Source: Rubellimicrobium sp.
GTDB taxonomy: Bacteria > Pseudomonadota > Alphaproteobacteria > Rhodobacterales > Rhodobacteraceae
NCBI GenBank assembly: GCA_019454835.1
Contig: JACFNP010000013.1
Span: 1 to 64,000 of the forward strand
Length of the DNA: 64,000 nt
Reading direction: 5' to 3'
The stretch's first letter is position 1, and each line of letters starts with the position of its first letter. The translations under genes were made by a program, and so were the position numbers. The notes under the pieces were generated by a model. That model was not told the origin of the DNA and made no database searches. It saw only the letters and a list, made by a program, of their open reading frames with translations. Below are positions 8,672-16,455 of this stretch, one piece after another.

Positions 8672-9445
8672 GTGTTGCCCGAACGGATCATCGGCCCGCT
8701 GACGGACGCGATCGGCGCCATCGCCGGGCCTGCGCATCTTGACCGGCTGATCGACCTCGTGGCCGCGACCCTGCCGCACGACAAGGTGACGGTGGTGCGC
8801 TACTCGGCCACGATGCGGCCGGAATTCGTCTCGTGGCGCAATTATTCGGCGGCACTGGTCGAGAAATATCTCGAACAATACTACCGTTTCGACCCGTTCT
8901 ACGCCATGTGGCGCGGCGGCTGCGGACCCGGCGTGGTGAACCTCGACCACGATGACGCCAGCCGGGGCGGCCCCTATATCGCCGATTTTCTGGGCGAATC
9001 GGACATCAGCGACGAGGTCGGCATCCTGCTGCCCGACGGCGGCGACTGGGCGCTGGGGGTGTTTCTCGACCGCAGCGGGCGGCGCTTCGACCGGGGCGAA
9101 CTTGCGCTGGCCACCCGGCTGTTCCCGGTCTTTGCGGCGCTGCACGCGCACGACCTTGCCCGGCGCGGTGCAGTGGCGCGGCGCACCGGGCAACCGTCCG
9201 CCCCCGGAGTCGCGCCGCTGCAACCGACCGCAAGTCCCGAGGACTGGCCCGAACTCACCCCGCGCGAGGTCGAGATCGTCACCCTCGTCCTGCGCGGCCA
9301 CCCGCCTGCGGGCATCGCACAGCGCCTAGGCATTTCGGCGGGCACGGTGAAGAACCACCGCCGGAACATCTACGAGAAGCTCGACATCACCAGCGAACGG
9401 GAACTGTTCCTGCGCTATCTCACGGTTGTCGCGCAGCGCGGCTAG
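8672..9445 (+). CDS. LuxR-family transcriptional regulator
   Basis: 257 residues from a GTG start at 8672, chosen for the GGGGAGG eight bases upstream. The C-terminal 65 residues form a LuxR/NarL helix-turn-helix: LTPREVEIVTLVLRGH, then IAQRLGISAGTVKNHRRNIYEKL. The N-terminal 170 residues (EKYLEQYYRFDPFYAMW, SDISDEVGILLPDGG) do not resemble a response-regulator receiver; they look like the GAF/autoinducer-like sensor part of solo LuxR proteins. Divergent from acxABC and separated by a palindrome, so probably the operon's regulator. Known acetone-carboxylase operons in Xanthobacter use a sigma54 activator (AcxR) instead; this protein has no AAA+ domain. Confidence 0.82.
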   Translation: MLPERIIGPLTDAIGAIAGPAHLDRLIDLVAATLPHDKVTVVRYSATMRPEFVSWRNYSAALVEKYLEQYYRFDPFYAMWRGGCGPGVVNLDHDDASRGGPYIADFLGESDISDEVGILLPDGGDWALGVFLDRSGRRFDRGELALATRLFPVFAALHAHDLARRGAVARRTGQPSAPGVAPLQPTASPEDWPELTPREVEIVTLVLRGHPPAGIAQRLGISAGTVKNHRRNIYEKLDITSERELFLRYLTVVAQRG

Positions 9446-9625
9446 GCGCTGCGCCATTCCTGCACATTTGCCGGCCTTGCCGTCGTGCCTGCCACAATGC
9501 CGAGAAGGATGGCTCTGTTCATGGCCGGACTCGTGCCATGCCTGCATCGAGGGTGGCAATCGGCGCAAGCGTGGTGAGAAAAAGGGCGGTCCCGGCGGCC
9601 CCGTATTCCTGCGATAATATCCCCG

Positions 9626-10135
9626 TCATCCAAACAGCGCTGCAATATCGGACATCGGGCGGAACAGCTTCATCGGCTGGTCCGGAAACGGCAGGAAGCT
9701 CTCGCGCTCATAGAAGCACCTCGCATTTGCGTCCTGGGCGTCCACGATCACCGCAAAGGACGCAATCTCGCTGCGGACTGCCCGGAAGAGCGCATCCGCG
9801 AGCAGGAATCGACCGTAACCTTTCCCCTGAAACCGCCGATCGACGGCAAGACGGCCGAGCAGGGTCGCGGGGATCAGCGGATAACGCGGCAGCTTGCGAA
9901 TCACGCCACCCGGCAGCTCTGCAAGCCGCACCGCCGTCGACGAGAGCGTATGATATCCGGCGATGCTGCCATCCGTCAGCACAAGGACGAACGGTGCCGC
10001 CGTTCTCTTTCTGGCATCCTGTCCAGCCTGAATCCGGAAGTATCGGTCGAGCGGCTCCACACCGCTATTGAACCCCGAGCGGTCGTGCTGCGGGCCGAGA
10101 ACCTCGACCCGCAAGATGTCGTCTGCCTCTCCCAC
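9626..10135 (-). CDS. tacT: GNAT-family toxin (TacT/AtaT-like acetyltransferase)
   Basis: 169-residue N-acetyltransferase with the acetyl-CoA pyrophosphate loop RFQGKGYG at residues 101-108 and catalytic-type Tyr142 in ARCFYER. The N-terminal FNSGVEPLDRYF and IAGYHTLSS are typical of toxins paired with DUF1778 antitoxins; characterised members acetylate the amino acid on charged tRNAs and stop translation. It starts at GTG 10135, four bases after the antitoxin stop codon. GGAGAGG inside the first codons could instead serve a TTG start seven codons later, so the N-terminus is uncertain. Part of a two-gene operon with the antitoxin first. Confidence 0.88.
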   Translation of the reverse strand: MGEADDILRVEVLGPQHDRSGFNSGVEPLDRYFRIQAGQDARKRTAAPFVLVLTDGSIAGYHTLSSTAVRLAELPGGVIRKLPRYPLIPATLLGRLAVDRRFQGKGYGRFLLADALFRAVRSEIASFAVIVDAQDANARCFYERESFLPFPDQPMKLFRPMSDIAALFG

Positions 10136-10138
10136 GTG

Positions 10139-10441
10139 TCAGACGCCCGTTTTCTCGCGGTAGCGGCGGATGGTGTCGTGCAGGCGCTCATTGACCGGCT
10201 GCGGTTCGAGCAGAGCCCGGACGAACGCCTGGCTGTCGCGCACCGAAAGCTCCAGATGCTGATGCTCCTCGATGGCCCGCCGCGCCGCATCCTGCAGGCT
10301 CGCCAGAACGAAATCCGTCACGGAGCGGCCCTGCAGGGCAGCGGCGTGTTCGATCAGGCGCTTCTGGTCAGCGGTCACGCGCGCCTCAAGGCGTTCCCCT
10401 CGGACACGGCTGGTAGTGGGCCTCTTTGCGGCTTCGGCCAT
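10139..10441 (-). CDS. tacA: DUF1778 ribbon-helix-helix antitoxin (TacA-like)
   Basis: 100 residues. The first half is the DUF1778 ribbon-helix-helix DNA-binding region (RLEARVTADQKRLIEHAAALQGRSVTDFVLAS); the charged C-terminal half would wrap the GNAT toxin. GGAGA lies seven bases before the ATG. Antitoxins of this family neutralise the toxin and, with it, repress their own promoter. An inverted repeat at 10473-10485, about 30 bases upstream of the start, is the obvious candidate operator. Confidence 0.9.
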   Translation of the reverse strand: MAEAAKRPTTSRVRGERLEARVTADQKRLIEHAAALQGRSVTDFVLASLQDAARRAIEEHQHLELSVRDSQAFVRALLEPQPVNERLHDTIRRYREKTGV

Positions 10442-10472
10442 TTCTCGATCTCCGGCTTATCGGTGATACGTA

Positions 10473-10485
10473 CGGCCATTGGCCG
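10473..10485. promoter_or_regulatory. Candidate tacAT operator
   Basis: Inverted repeat cggcca-t-tggccg lying 32 bases upstream of the tacA start, in the only intergenic space available for its promoter. The position and short symmetry suit a ribbon-helix-helix dimer; no binding data. Confidence 0.4.
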
Positions 10486-10609
10486 GAAAAATCAAGCTGC
10501 AGCCCTGCCAGCGAAAAGATAACGCTACCGGCGGCACCGTGAAGCGAAGAAATGGGTGCCATCAGCGTCAGCCGGGAACGCGGCCATCCCCGCTCCATCC
10601 CCGCCCCGG

Positions 10610-11674
10610 TCATGCACCCGCCTTCCGGTTCGCTTCCAGCCAGCGCTCGACCCCCGCGATCACGGCGGCGGCCTGTGGTGACAGGTTGCCCCGCGCCAGC
10701 GCGCGCGGCAGGAGGTCGGCGCGCTCCACCTGCAAGGCGCCTGCGGCCAGCGCGCGGGCGACGGCGGCGGGCAGGGTCAGGGCGCGGGCCGCTTCGGCGT
10801 AGCGGTCGAACGGCACCAGCAGGCCGGGCGGGGTGCCGGTGGCGCGCAGGATCGCGCAGGTCTCGTCATAGATCGCGCGGCTGGCGGCGGGGTCGCGCCA
10901 GACGGCCTCGGCAATCGGGATCGCGCCGGTCTTGGTGATCGAGCGGTAGTTGCCCGCCATCAGCATCGGCAGCTTCACCAGCGGCAGAAACGGCGAGTCT
11001 CCGGCGATCAGCCGCACCGGGACCGGCACCTCCTGCCCCGCGACGGTGGCGCGCGTCGCGGCGATGTCGGCGGCAAGGCGATCAAGCGCCGCCTGCGCCT
11101 GCGGATCGCCCAGCGGTGCGCATTTGATGTTGCTTGCCAGCGTCACCCGCAGCGCGTTGGGGCGCGCCGGGTCGGGGCGGACGGCCTGGGCGTCGGGACT
11201 CGCCGCGCTCAGCGGCAGGGGGCGCAGCAGGTGCCAGGTCCCGGCGGCCGCATGGATGCCGCCGAAATCGACCCCGGAAAACGCCGCGATCCGTTCGAGA
11301 CAGGCCAGCGGCGCGAGGTTCATCAGCGCCACCACCGGCAGGCGGGCCTCGGCGATCCGGGCGATCAATGCCGCGATCGCGGGCGCGGCGGCCTGCGGTT
11401 CCTGCACGACGAGAAAGCACAGATCGTGGCCCGCCACCCGCGCCTGCGGCGGCGTGGCAAGCTGCAGGTCGTGAGTGTCGGGGCCAAGGCGGAACGGATG
11501 CCGCAGGCCGAGGTGGCGGAACGGCATGTCGATGGTCAGCCCCTCGCGGGTGATGGCGTCGCATTCCGCCGCATGACCGACCAGCGTGACCCGGTGCCCC
11601 GCCTGCAGGATGCGCGCGGCGATCAGGGCGCCGTAGCTTGCGCCGATCACGAGGCATGAGAGCGGCGCGCTCAT
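10610..11674 (-). CDS. Ketopantoate-reductase-like (ApbA/PanE fold) dehydrogenase
   Basis: 354 residues from ATG 11674. N-terminal dinucleotide-binding fold SCLVIGASYGALIAARILQAGHRVTLVGH, then AITREGLTI, the layout of ApbA/PanE reductases that convert 2-keto acids to 2-hydroxy acids. The helical C-terminal region (KLPMLMAGNYRSITKTGAIPIAEAVW) is not one I can match to a named enzyme. Last gene of the six-gene dlt-like operon, with its ATG overlapping the stop of the 51-residue gene by four bases, so it is translationally coupled. It could supply a hydroxy-acid substrate for the ligase of the same operon; that role is inference, and true ketopantoate reductase is unlikely in this setting. Confidence 0.6.
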   Translation of the reverse strand: MSAPLSCLVIGASYGALIAARILQAGHRVTLVGHAAECDAITREGLTIDMPFRHLGLRHPFRLGPDTHDLQLATPPQARVAGHDLCFLVVQEPQAAAPAIAALIARIAEARLPVVALMNLAPLACLERIAAFSGVDFGGIHAAAGTWHLLRPLPLSAASPDAQAVRPDPARPNALRVTLASNIKCAPLGDPQAQAALDRLAADIAATRATVAGQEVPVPVRLIAGDSPFLPLVKLPMLMAGNYRSITKTGAIPIAEAVWRDPAASRAIYDETCAILRATGTPPGLLVPFDRYAEAARALTLPAAVARALAAGALQVERADLLPRALARGNLSPQAAAVIAGVERWLEANRKAGA

Positions 11675-11826
11675 CCGCGCCTCGGGTCGATGTAGCGGAT
11701 CACCTCCTGATCGGCGCCGAGACTGACGACGATCAGCGCAAGCAGGATCGCATAGATGACGGCGACCAGCACCGAGGCGAGCCATTTCGGCATCCTTCTC
11801 TCCAGCACGCGCAGCAGCGGGGTCAT
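11671..11826 (-). CDS. 51-residue single-pass membrane protein, DltX-like in size and position
   Basis: Tiny gene nested between MBOAT and reductase genes by ATGA overlaps on both sides (start at 11826 overlaps the MBOAT stop; stop at 11671 overlaps the next ATG). The protein has a basic N-terminus (RVLERRMPKW), one membrane helix at about residues 16-36 (ASVLVAVIYAILLALIVVSL) and a short tail GADQEVIRYIDPRRG with Tyr45. In Gram-positive dlt operons a similar-size protein, DltX, partners the MBOAT DltB and carries a conserved C-terminal tyrosine motif thought to relay the acyl group. The resemblance here is in size, topology, position and the tail tyrosine; there is no strong residue-level homology. 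Confidence 0.6.
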   Translation of the reverse strand: MTPLLRVLERRMPKWLASVLVAVIYAILLALIVVSLGADQEVIRYIDPRRG

Positions 11827-12890
11827 GGCGCGCCTCCCCCGAGTGCCAGCGCCAGCACCGGCCCGGCCAGCGACAGCCAGCCGAGGATCAGCACCGGCGA
11901 CACGATCCCCCCGATCCGGCGCGGCAATGGCGGCCCGCGCCGCAGCACCAGATGCGACACCACGATCCCCGCCGCCTGCCAGACCGCCCAGAGCACGTAA
12001 TGCAGGCTGGTCTCGTGCCACAGGCCCATCGCCAGCATCGCCGCCGCGACCCCGGCCACCGGCGAACGCATGGCCACCGCGACCGGCTGATAGACATAGT
12101 CACGCACCCAGAACGACAGGCTCATGTGCCAGCGCAGCCAGAACCCGGCCAGATCGCGGGCGCGCCAAGGGTGGTCGAAATTCTCCTCGATCTTCAGCCC
12201 GGCCATGCGGGCGCTGCCGATGGCGACGGCGCTGAGTCCGGCGAAGACGAAGAACAGATAGACCCAGTCGCAGGCCGACAGCAGCCAGCGGGCCATGAAC
12301 GACGGCACCTCGATCACGCGCAGGGGTTCGCGCGCGATGTCGTCGAAGCGGGTGGCAAGGACGACGCACGAGGCAAGGCCCATCAGCACCCGCTCGGCCC
12401 CCGCCGCAAGGTCTTCGACGCCCGGACGGCGGCGACGCCATTCGCGCTGAAACTCGGGGAAACGGTGGATCGGCCCGGCGACCAGCACCGGCAGGAACAG
12501 GTTGTAGCGGGCGAGATCGGCCAGTGTCGGGGCCACCCCGCGCCCGCGCCACCAGTCGAACAGCACATGCAGGTTGCGCAGGGTGAAATAGGCCCCGCCC
12601 AGCCAGACGATCCCCGGCAGTTCGCGCAAACCCAGCAGCGCGGCCAGCGCGGCGGCGGTGACCAGCGCCACCGGCAGGTCGCGGTGCCCGCGCGTCTCGC
12701 CGCCACGCATCGCTGCCCAAGTCGCGGCGATCAGCGCCAGCAGCCACAGCAGCGCCAGCGGCGCCCAGACCGCAAGCGCCGCAGCGGCGGCAATCATTGA
12801 AAACCAGCGGGCGGGCCGGTCGGGCAGGACATGCAGCACCAGCCCGGTCGCCACCGAGGCAAGCGCGAAGATCAGCGCCAGATCATTCAT
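11823..12890 (-). CDS. MBOAT-family membrane O-acyltransferase (DltB/AlgI-like)
   Basis: 355 residues, predominantly membrane helices. Family marks: VLVAGPIHRFPEFQREW near residues 136-151, FWLRWHMSLSFWVRDYVY near 250-267, and the catalytic-type histidine His292 in MGLWHETSLHYVLWAVWQ. MBOAT proteins move an acyl group across or at the membrane onto an extracytoplasmic acceptor; DltB (teichoic acid D-alanylation) and AlgI (alginate acetylation) are the best-known relatives. Its start overlaps the end of the SGNH gene by 8 bases. It is shorter than AlgI (about 500 residues) and nearer to DltB (about 400). The neighbouring carrier-fused ligase suggests a carrier-bound thioester donor rather than acetyl-CoA. 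Confidence 0.85.
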   Translation of the reverse strand: MNDLALIFALASVATGLVLHVLPDRPARWFSMIAAAAALAVWAPLALLWLLALIAATWAAMRGGETRGHRDLPVALVTAAALAALLGLRELPGIVWLGGAYFTLRNLHVLFDWWRGRGVAPTLADLARYNLFLPVLVAGPIHRFPEFQREWRRRRPGVEDLAAGAERVLMGLASCVVLATRFDDIAREPLRVIEVPSFMARWLLSACDWVYLFFVFAGLSAVAIGSARMAGLKIEENFDHPWRARDLAGFWLRWHMSLSFWVRDYVYQPVAVAMRSPVAGVAAAMLAMGLWHETSLHYVLWAVWQAAGIVVSHLVLRRGPPLPRRIGGIVSPVLILGWLSLAGPVLALALGGGAP

Positions 12891-13707
12891 CGTGCCGCTC
12901 CAGCCAGGCGGCGAATTCCTGCACGAACCGCGCCCGCCCGGCGCGGTTCATGTGGCCGCCGGTGGTGAAACGGCCCGCCTCCCACCACGGCGCAGGCTGG
13001 AACAGCCCGGCCCCCATCTGCCCCGCGAGGGTGCGGGCATGGTCCTGCTCTTGCGCCCGGCGGTCACGATCCGACCGGGTCAGGACAAGATCGACACGCG
13101 GCGGATCGACCAGCACCAGCGCGCCGCCCCGCGCTGCCAGCACCTCGGCCAGCGCGCGCCAGCGGGCAAGGTCGGCCACCGGCAAAGGGTCGGGGGCCGG
13201 GATGCTGCGCGGTCCGACCGGGTCGTCGCGATCCACGAATTCGCTTTCGCGCCGCAGGTCGAGCAGGTCCGCGCCCTCGACATCGGCGACCGCGCGGGCC
13301 TCGTTGCGCAGATGGCGGCTGAAATCGAACAGCACCGAGGCGGGCCAGACGGCATCGGAACCGCCCGCCCGCAGCAGAGCTGCGGCCTCGACGAACAGGA
13401 AGCGGGTGTAGGGCGTCACCGCCTCGGCCATTATCAGCAGGTCGTGGCGGTCGGCGCCGTTGCGAAACAGGCGCTGCCAGTCGAGATCGGGCGTCTCCGG
13501 TCCGCCCGCGTTCACCGGCGGCACCGCCGCGCCGATCAGGGACGAGCCGATAAAGACCGCCTCCGGCCCCGACGCGGCCAGCGTGGCGGCCTCATGCCCC
13601 AGCGCCATGTCATCGTCGTTGCCCCGCGCGAACGGGGCCAGCATCGCGCCTGCCAGCAGGAAGGCCGCCGCCCAGATCGCCGCAAGGCGCAGGCCCGCGC
13701 GCACCAC
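12883..13707 (-). CDS. Membrane-anchored SGNH-type / DltD-like protein
   Basis: 274 residues starting at GTG 13707, one base after the ligase stop. A single N-terminal membrane anchor (about residues 5-25, LRLAAIWAAAFLLAGAML) leads to an exported domain. VFIGSSLIG puts a serine at residues 55-56 in the position of the SGNH nucleophile block, and GGHMNRAGRARF near the end (His252, Asn254) matches the final block of DltD/AlgX-type acyltransferases. The domain therefore probably accepts the acyl group outside the inner membrane and passes it to the final polymer, as DltD does. Divergence from named families is large; the assignment rests on anchor, motifs and operon. Confidence 0.65.
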   Translation of the reverse strand: MVRAGLRLAAIWAAAFLLAGAMLAPFARGNDDDMALGHEAATLAASGPEAVFIGSSLIGAAVPPVNAGGPETPDLDWQRLFRNGADRHDLLIMAEAVTPYTRFLFVEAAALLRAGGSDAVWPASVLFDFSRHLRNEARAVADVEGADLLDLRRESEFVDRDDPVGPRSIPAPDPLPVADLARWRALAEVLAARGGALVLVDPPRVDLVLTRSDRDRRAQEQDHARTLAGQMGAGLFQPAPWWEAGRFTTGGHMNRAGRARFVQEFAAWLERHDE

Positions 13708-13708
13708 C

Positions 13709-15475
13709 CTAACCGCCGCTGGCCGCCACCGCGCGGGCCAGATCGGCCAGACAGCGGATGTCGGCGGCGTGGCGCACCGGGATGCGGATGTCGAACGCCT
13801 CCTCGGTGGCCAGCAGCAGGTTCATGTGGGTGAAACTGTCCCAGCCCGCGACATCGCCGGTGCCGCTGCGCAGGGTCAGCGCCTCGGGCGCACAGCGGAA
13901 CACCCCGGCGGCAAGGGCAAGGATGCGCGCCTCGCGGGTGCCGGTCCCCGCAGGCAGGGCGGCAGCGCGCCTTGCGGCAAGTTCCGCAACCAGATCGCGG
14001 GTGCGCACCTTGCCCGACAGCCCGCGCGGGATCTGCGCCACCACCGCGATCAGGCGCGGCTGCTTCAGCCGTTCGAGCCAGCGGGCGGCATGCGCGGCCA
14101 GATCGACCTCGCTCACCTCGCCCGCCACTTCAACGGCGGTGGCGGTGATCTCGCCGAAATCGGCATCGGGCAGGCCGACGGTGGCCGAGGCGGTCACCTG
14201 CGGATGGCGCAGCATCGCCTCGTCGACCTCCTCGGGGCGGATCAGCAGGCCGCCCGACAGGATCACGGTCTTGAGCCGCCCGAGATAGTCGAAAGCCCCG
14301 TCACCCCGCACCCGCACGATGTCGCCGGTGCGAAACCAGCCGTCTGCGGTAAAGCTCTCGGCGGTGCGGGCGGGGTTCTGCCAGTAGCCGGGAAAGATGT
14401 TGGCGCCGCGCAACTGCAACTCGCCCGCACCGGGATCGAACCCGTCGAGCGGCGCTGCGCGTGCCTCGCAATCGACGGGACGGCCGAGGCTGCCGCGCGG
14501 GCCGGTATCGGGGCCACCACCGGCGTAGAGGGCGCAGGATACGGTTTCGGTCAGGCCGTATTCGTTGATCAGCCTGCGGCCAAAGCGTGTCTCGATCCGC
14601 GCCCAGAGGTCAGGGTCGAGAAAGGACGAAGACGACACAAGCCAGCGCAGCGCCGGTGCAGCGAAATAATCGTCATGCGCGGCATGGCGCTCGATCAACG
14701 CCCAGACGGTGGGCACGGTGAAGACATGGCTGCAGCCCTCGCGCTGCACCGTGTCGAGCCAGTGTTCGAGCCGGTCGAGCGCAAAGCCGCCCGCGCGGAT
14801 CAGGGTCGCCCCCGCGTATGAGTTCAGAAGCGGCCCCTGCACCAGCCCGTCGGCATGGGCAAGTGGCATGTCGTTGAAGAACCGCGACTCCGGCCCGACC
14901 CCCAGCACGCGGGCAAGCGTGGCAAGATTGGCGAGCACGTTGCCGCGCGTCAGCATCACCCCGGTCGGCGCCTGCGTCGTGCCCGAGGTGAAAAGCAGAT
15001 AGGCGGGGGCGGCCAGGTCTTCGGGCAAGGCGGGGTCTTCGGGCACCGGGTCATGCCCCGCGATGCGCCACGCCACCTGCGCCCTGCGCCAGCGCCGCGC
15101 GGCGGCGCGGGTGATCGAGAGGGCCGGACAGGGACAGTCCCAGCCCTCGGCCAGCCCCTCGTCCGCCAGCAGCAGCGCCGCGCCGGTGTCGCGGGCGATG
15201 GCGACCGCACGGGCGCCGGGCGTGTCGGCCTGCAGCAGCACCGGCACCAGCCCGTGCAGCAGCGCCCCCAGATGCAGCGAGATCGCGGCGAAATCGTCGC
15301 CGCTGACGATCACCACGCGGTCGCCCCCGGCCAGCCCGCGCAGCCGCCACAGCCCGCAGGCCTGCCGCACCGCCGCCGCCAGCGCCGCGCGGCTGTAGCG
15401 TGCCTCGGGCGTGACGAGAAATTCGCCCGAGGGCCGGGCAAGCACCGCCTGCCACCACCCGGCGAGGCTGCTCAC
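13709..15475 (-). CDS. Acyl/aminoacyl-adenylating ligase fused to a carrier-protein domain (DltA-DltC-like fusion)
   Basis: 588 residues from a GTG start that overlaps the stop of the acetyltransferase gene. Residues 1-500 form an adenylating enzyme: FTSGTTQAPTG at 162-172 (ATP loop), NEYGLTETVS at 304-313, GWFRTGD at 379-385, and the catalytic lysine Lys489 in GLSGKVRTRDL. Residues 515-588 form an acyl-carrier domain whose phosphopantetheine site is Ser547 in AGWDSFTHMNLLLATEEAF. It should activate a carboxylic acid as an adenylate and load it on its own carrier arm. In dlt operons these two steps use separate proteins. The substrate cannot be read from sequence: an amino acid, a hydroxy acid or a short fatty acid are all possible. 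Confidence 0.85.
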   Translation of the reverse strand: MSSLAGWWQAVLARPSGEFLVTPEARYSRAALAAAVRQACGLWRLRGLAGGDRVVIVSGDDFAAISLHLGALLHGLVPVLLQADTPGARAVAIARDTGAALLLADEGLAEGWDCPCPALSITRAAARRWRRAQVAWRIAGHDPVPEDPALPEDLAAPAYLLFTSGTTQAPTGVMLTRGNVLANLATLARVLGVGPESRFFNDMPLAHADGLVQGPLLNSYAGATLIRAGGFALDRLEHWLDTVQREGCSHVFTVPTVWALIERHAAHDDYFAAPALRWLVSSSSFLDPDLWARIETRFGRRLINEYGLTETVSCALYAGGGPDTGPRGSLGRPVDCEARAAPLDGFDPGAGELQLRGANIFPGYWQNPARTAESFTADGWFRTGDIVRVRGDGAFDYLGRLKTVILSGGLLIRPEEVDEAMLRHPQVTASATVGLPDADFGEITATAVEVAGEVSEVDLAAHAARWLERLKQPRLIAVVAQIPRGLSGKVRTRDLVAELAARRAAALPAGTGTREARILALAAGVFRCAPEALTLRSGTGDVAGWDSFTHMNLLLATEEAFDIRIPVRHAADIRCLADLARAVAASGG

Positions 15476-16140
15476 TCTGCACCCTCGATGTTCAGGGCCG
15501 AACGCGCCGGATCGAACACCCGCGCCCGCGCCGGGCTGCCCGCGACGAAGGCACCGTCGGGAACATCCTCGCGCACGAGCGATCCCGCCGCGATGATGCA
15601 GCCCGCGCCGATGCGCAGGTCGGGCAGGATCACCGCGCCCGCACCAATCATGCAGCCCGCGCCGACATGGATGTTGCCCGCAAGCACCGCCCCCGGCCCG
15701 ATGCTGGTGAAATCGCCGATCATCGCATGATGGCCGATGCTGGCGGCACGGTTCACCAGCACCCCCTGCCCGAGCAACGACAGCGCGCCGATGATGGCCC
15801 CGGCATTGACGAAGCTCGCCTCGCCCGCCCGCACCGAACGCGCGAGCACCGCATGCGGATCAACCAGCGCGGGCGCCGGGACCAGACCGAGCGCCCCCGC
15901 CTGCTCCGCCAGCGCCCGCCGCCGCGCGGGGGTGAAGGCGCAGGCCAGAAACGGCGCGGCCCCTTGCGGCGCAAACCGCGCGAGCTCGACCACCGGCGCG
16001 GGGTCCATCACCCTCGGCGCCCCCTCAACCGACACCGCCGCCGCAATGGCGATGCCGCAGCGGTGCAGGCTTTCCTCATACTCGACCACCAGCGGCGAGC
16101 GGATGCCGAAAAGCGTGACCGAATGTGGTTCCGATACCAT
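15472..16140 (-). CDS. NeuD/PglD-like left-handed beta-helix acetyltransferase
   Basis: 222 residues from ATG 16140. An N-terminal alpha/beta domain (VTLFGIRSPLVVEYEESL) is followed by hexapeptide-repeat coils (IGDFTSIGPGAVLAGNIHVGAG, then IGAGAVILPDLRIGAGCII) and the usual closing segment VREDVPDGAFVAGSPARARVF. His137 and His138 in ASIGHHAMIGDF fit the catalytic histidine of PglD/NeuD enzymes, which transfer acetyl from acetyl-CoA to an amino sugar. It is first in the dlt-like operon and overlaps the ligase gene (GTGA). It might acetylate the acceptor or the activated small molecule; in this operon either is speculative. Confidence 0.72.
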   Translation of the reverse strand: MVSEPHSVTLFGIRSPLVVEYEESLHRCGIAIAAAVSVEGAPRVMDPAPVVELARFAPQGAAPFLACAFTPARRRALAEQAGALGLVPAPALVDPHAVLARSVRAGEASFVNAGAIIGALSLLGQGVLVNRAASIGHHAMIGDFTSIGPGAVLAGNIHVGAGCMIGAGAVILPDLRIGAGCIIAAGSLVREDVPDGAFVAGSPARARVFDPARSALNIEGAE

Positions 16141-16253
16141 GTTTGCGTCCGCGCAGGCCGGTCGGGGAGGGTGATGCGTGGGGCCGACTGTAGAAAGCGC
16201 GGTCACGGCGGGCAAGGGGTTGGCGGCGGGGGGTTATCTGCGCGCGGCATGTT

Positions 16254-16350
16254 CCGTCATTGCGAGTTCCGTCATTGCGAACGAAGTGAAGCAACCCCGA
16301 CCGCTCATGCACAACATCGGGGTTGCTTCGGCTTCGCCTCGCAATGACGG
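16254..16350. repeat. Palindromic interspersed repeat, copy 3, with duplicated left end
   Basis: Full copy with the left terminal block present twice in tandem (ccgtcattgcgagtt followed by ccgtcattgcgaacg); the single right arm ends gcctcgcaatgacgg. It lies in the divergent gap between the acetyltransferase gene and dctP. The right flank continues into the conserved tail seen at copies 6 and 7 (gccgcgtcaacccgcgcagg, about 16384-16403). Confidence 0.9.
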
Positions 16351-16455
16351 GATTTGCATTGTCAGGGTTTGCGGGCGGCGGTGCCGCGTCAACCCGCGCA
16401 GGGCAAGTCGCCTGATCGCCCTGGCGGCGGGGGTGAGAGCGGCGCGCGGCATGTT

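Noticed and set aside
10610-11674. Calling the PanE-like gene a true panE for pantothenate synthesis
   Set aside because: It is translationally coupled to an envelope-acylation operon and its C-terminal half does not resemble ketopantoate reductase.
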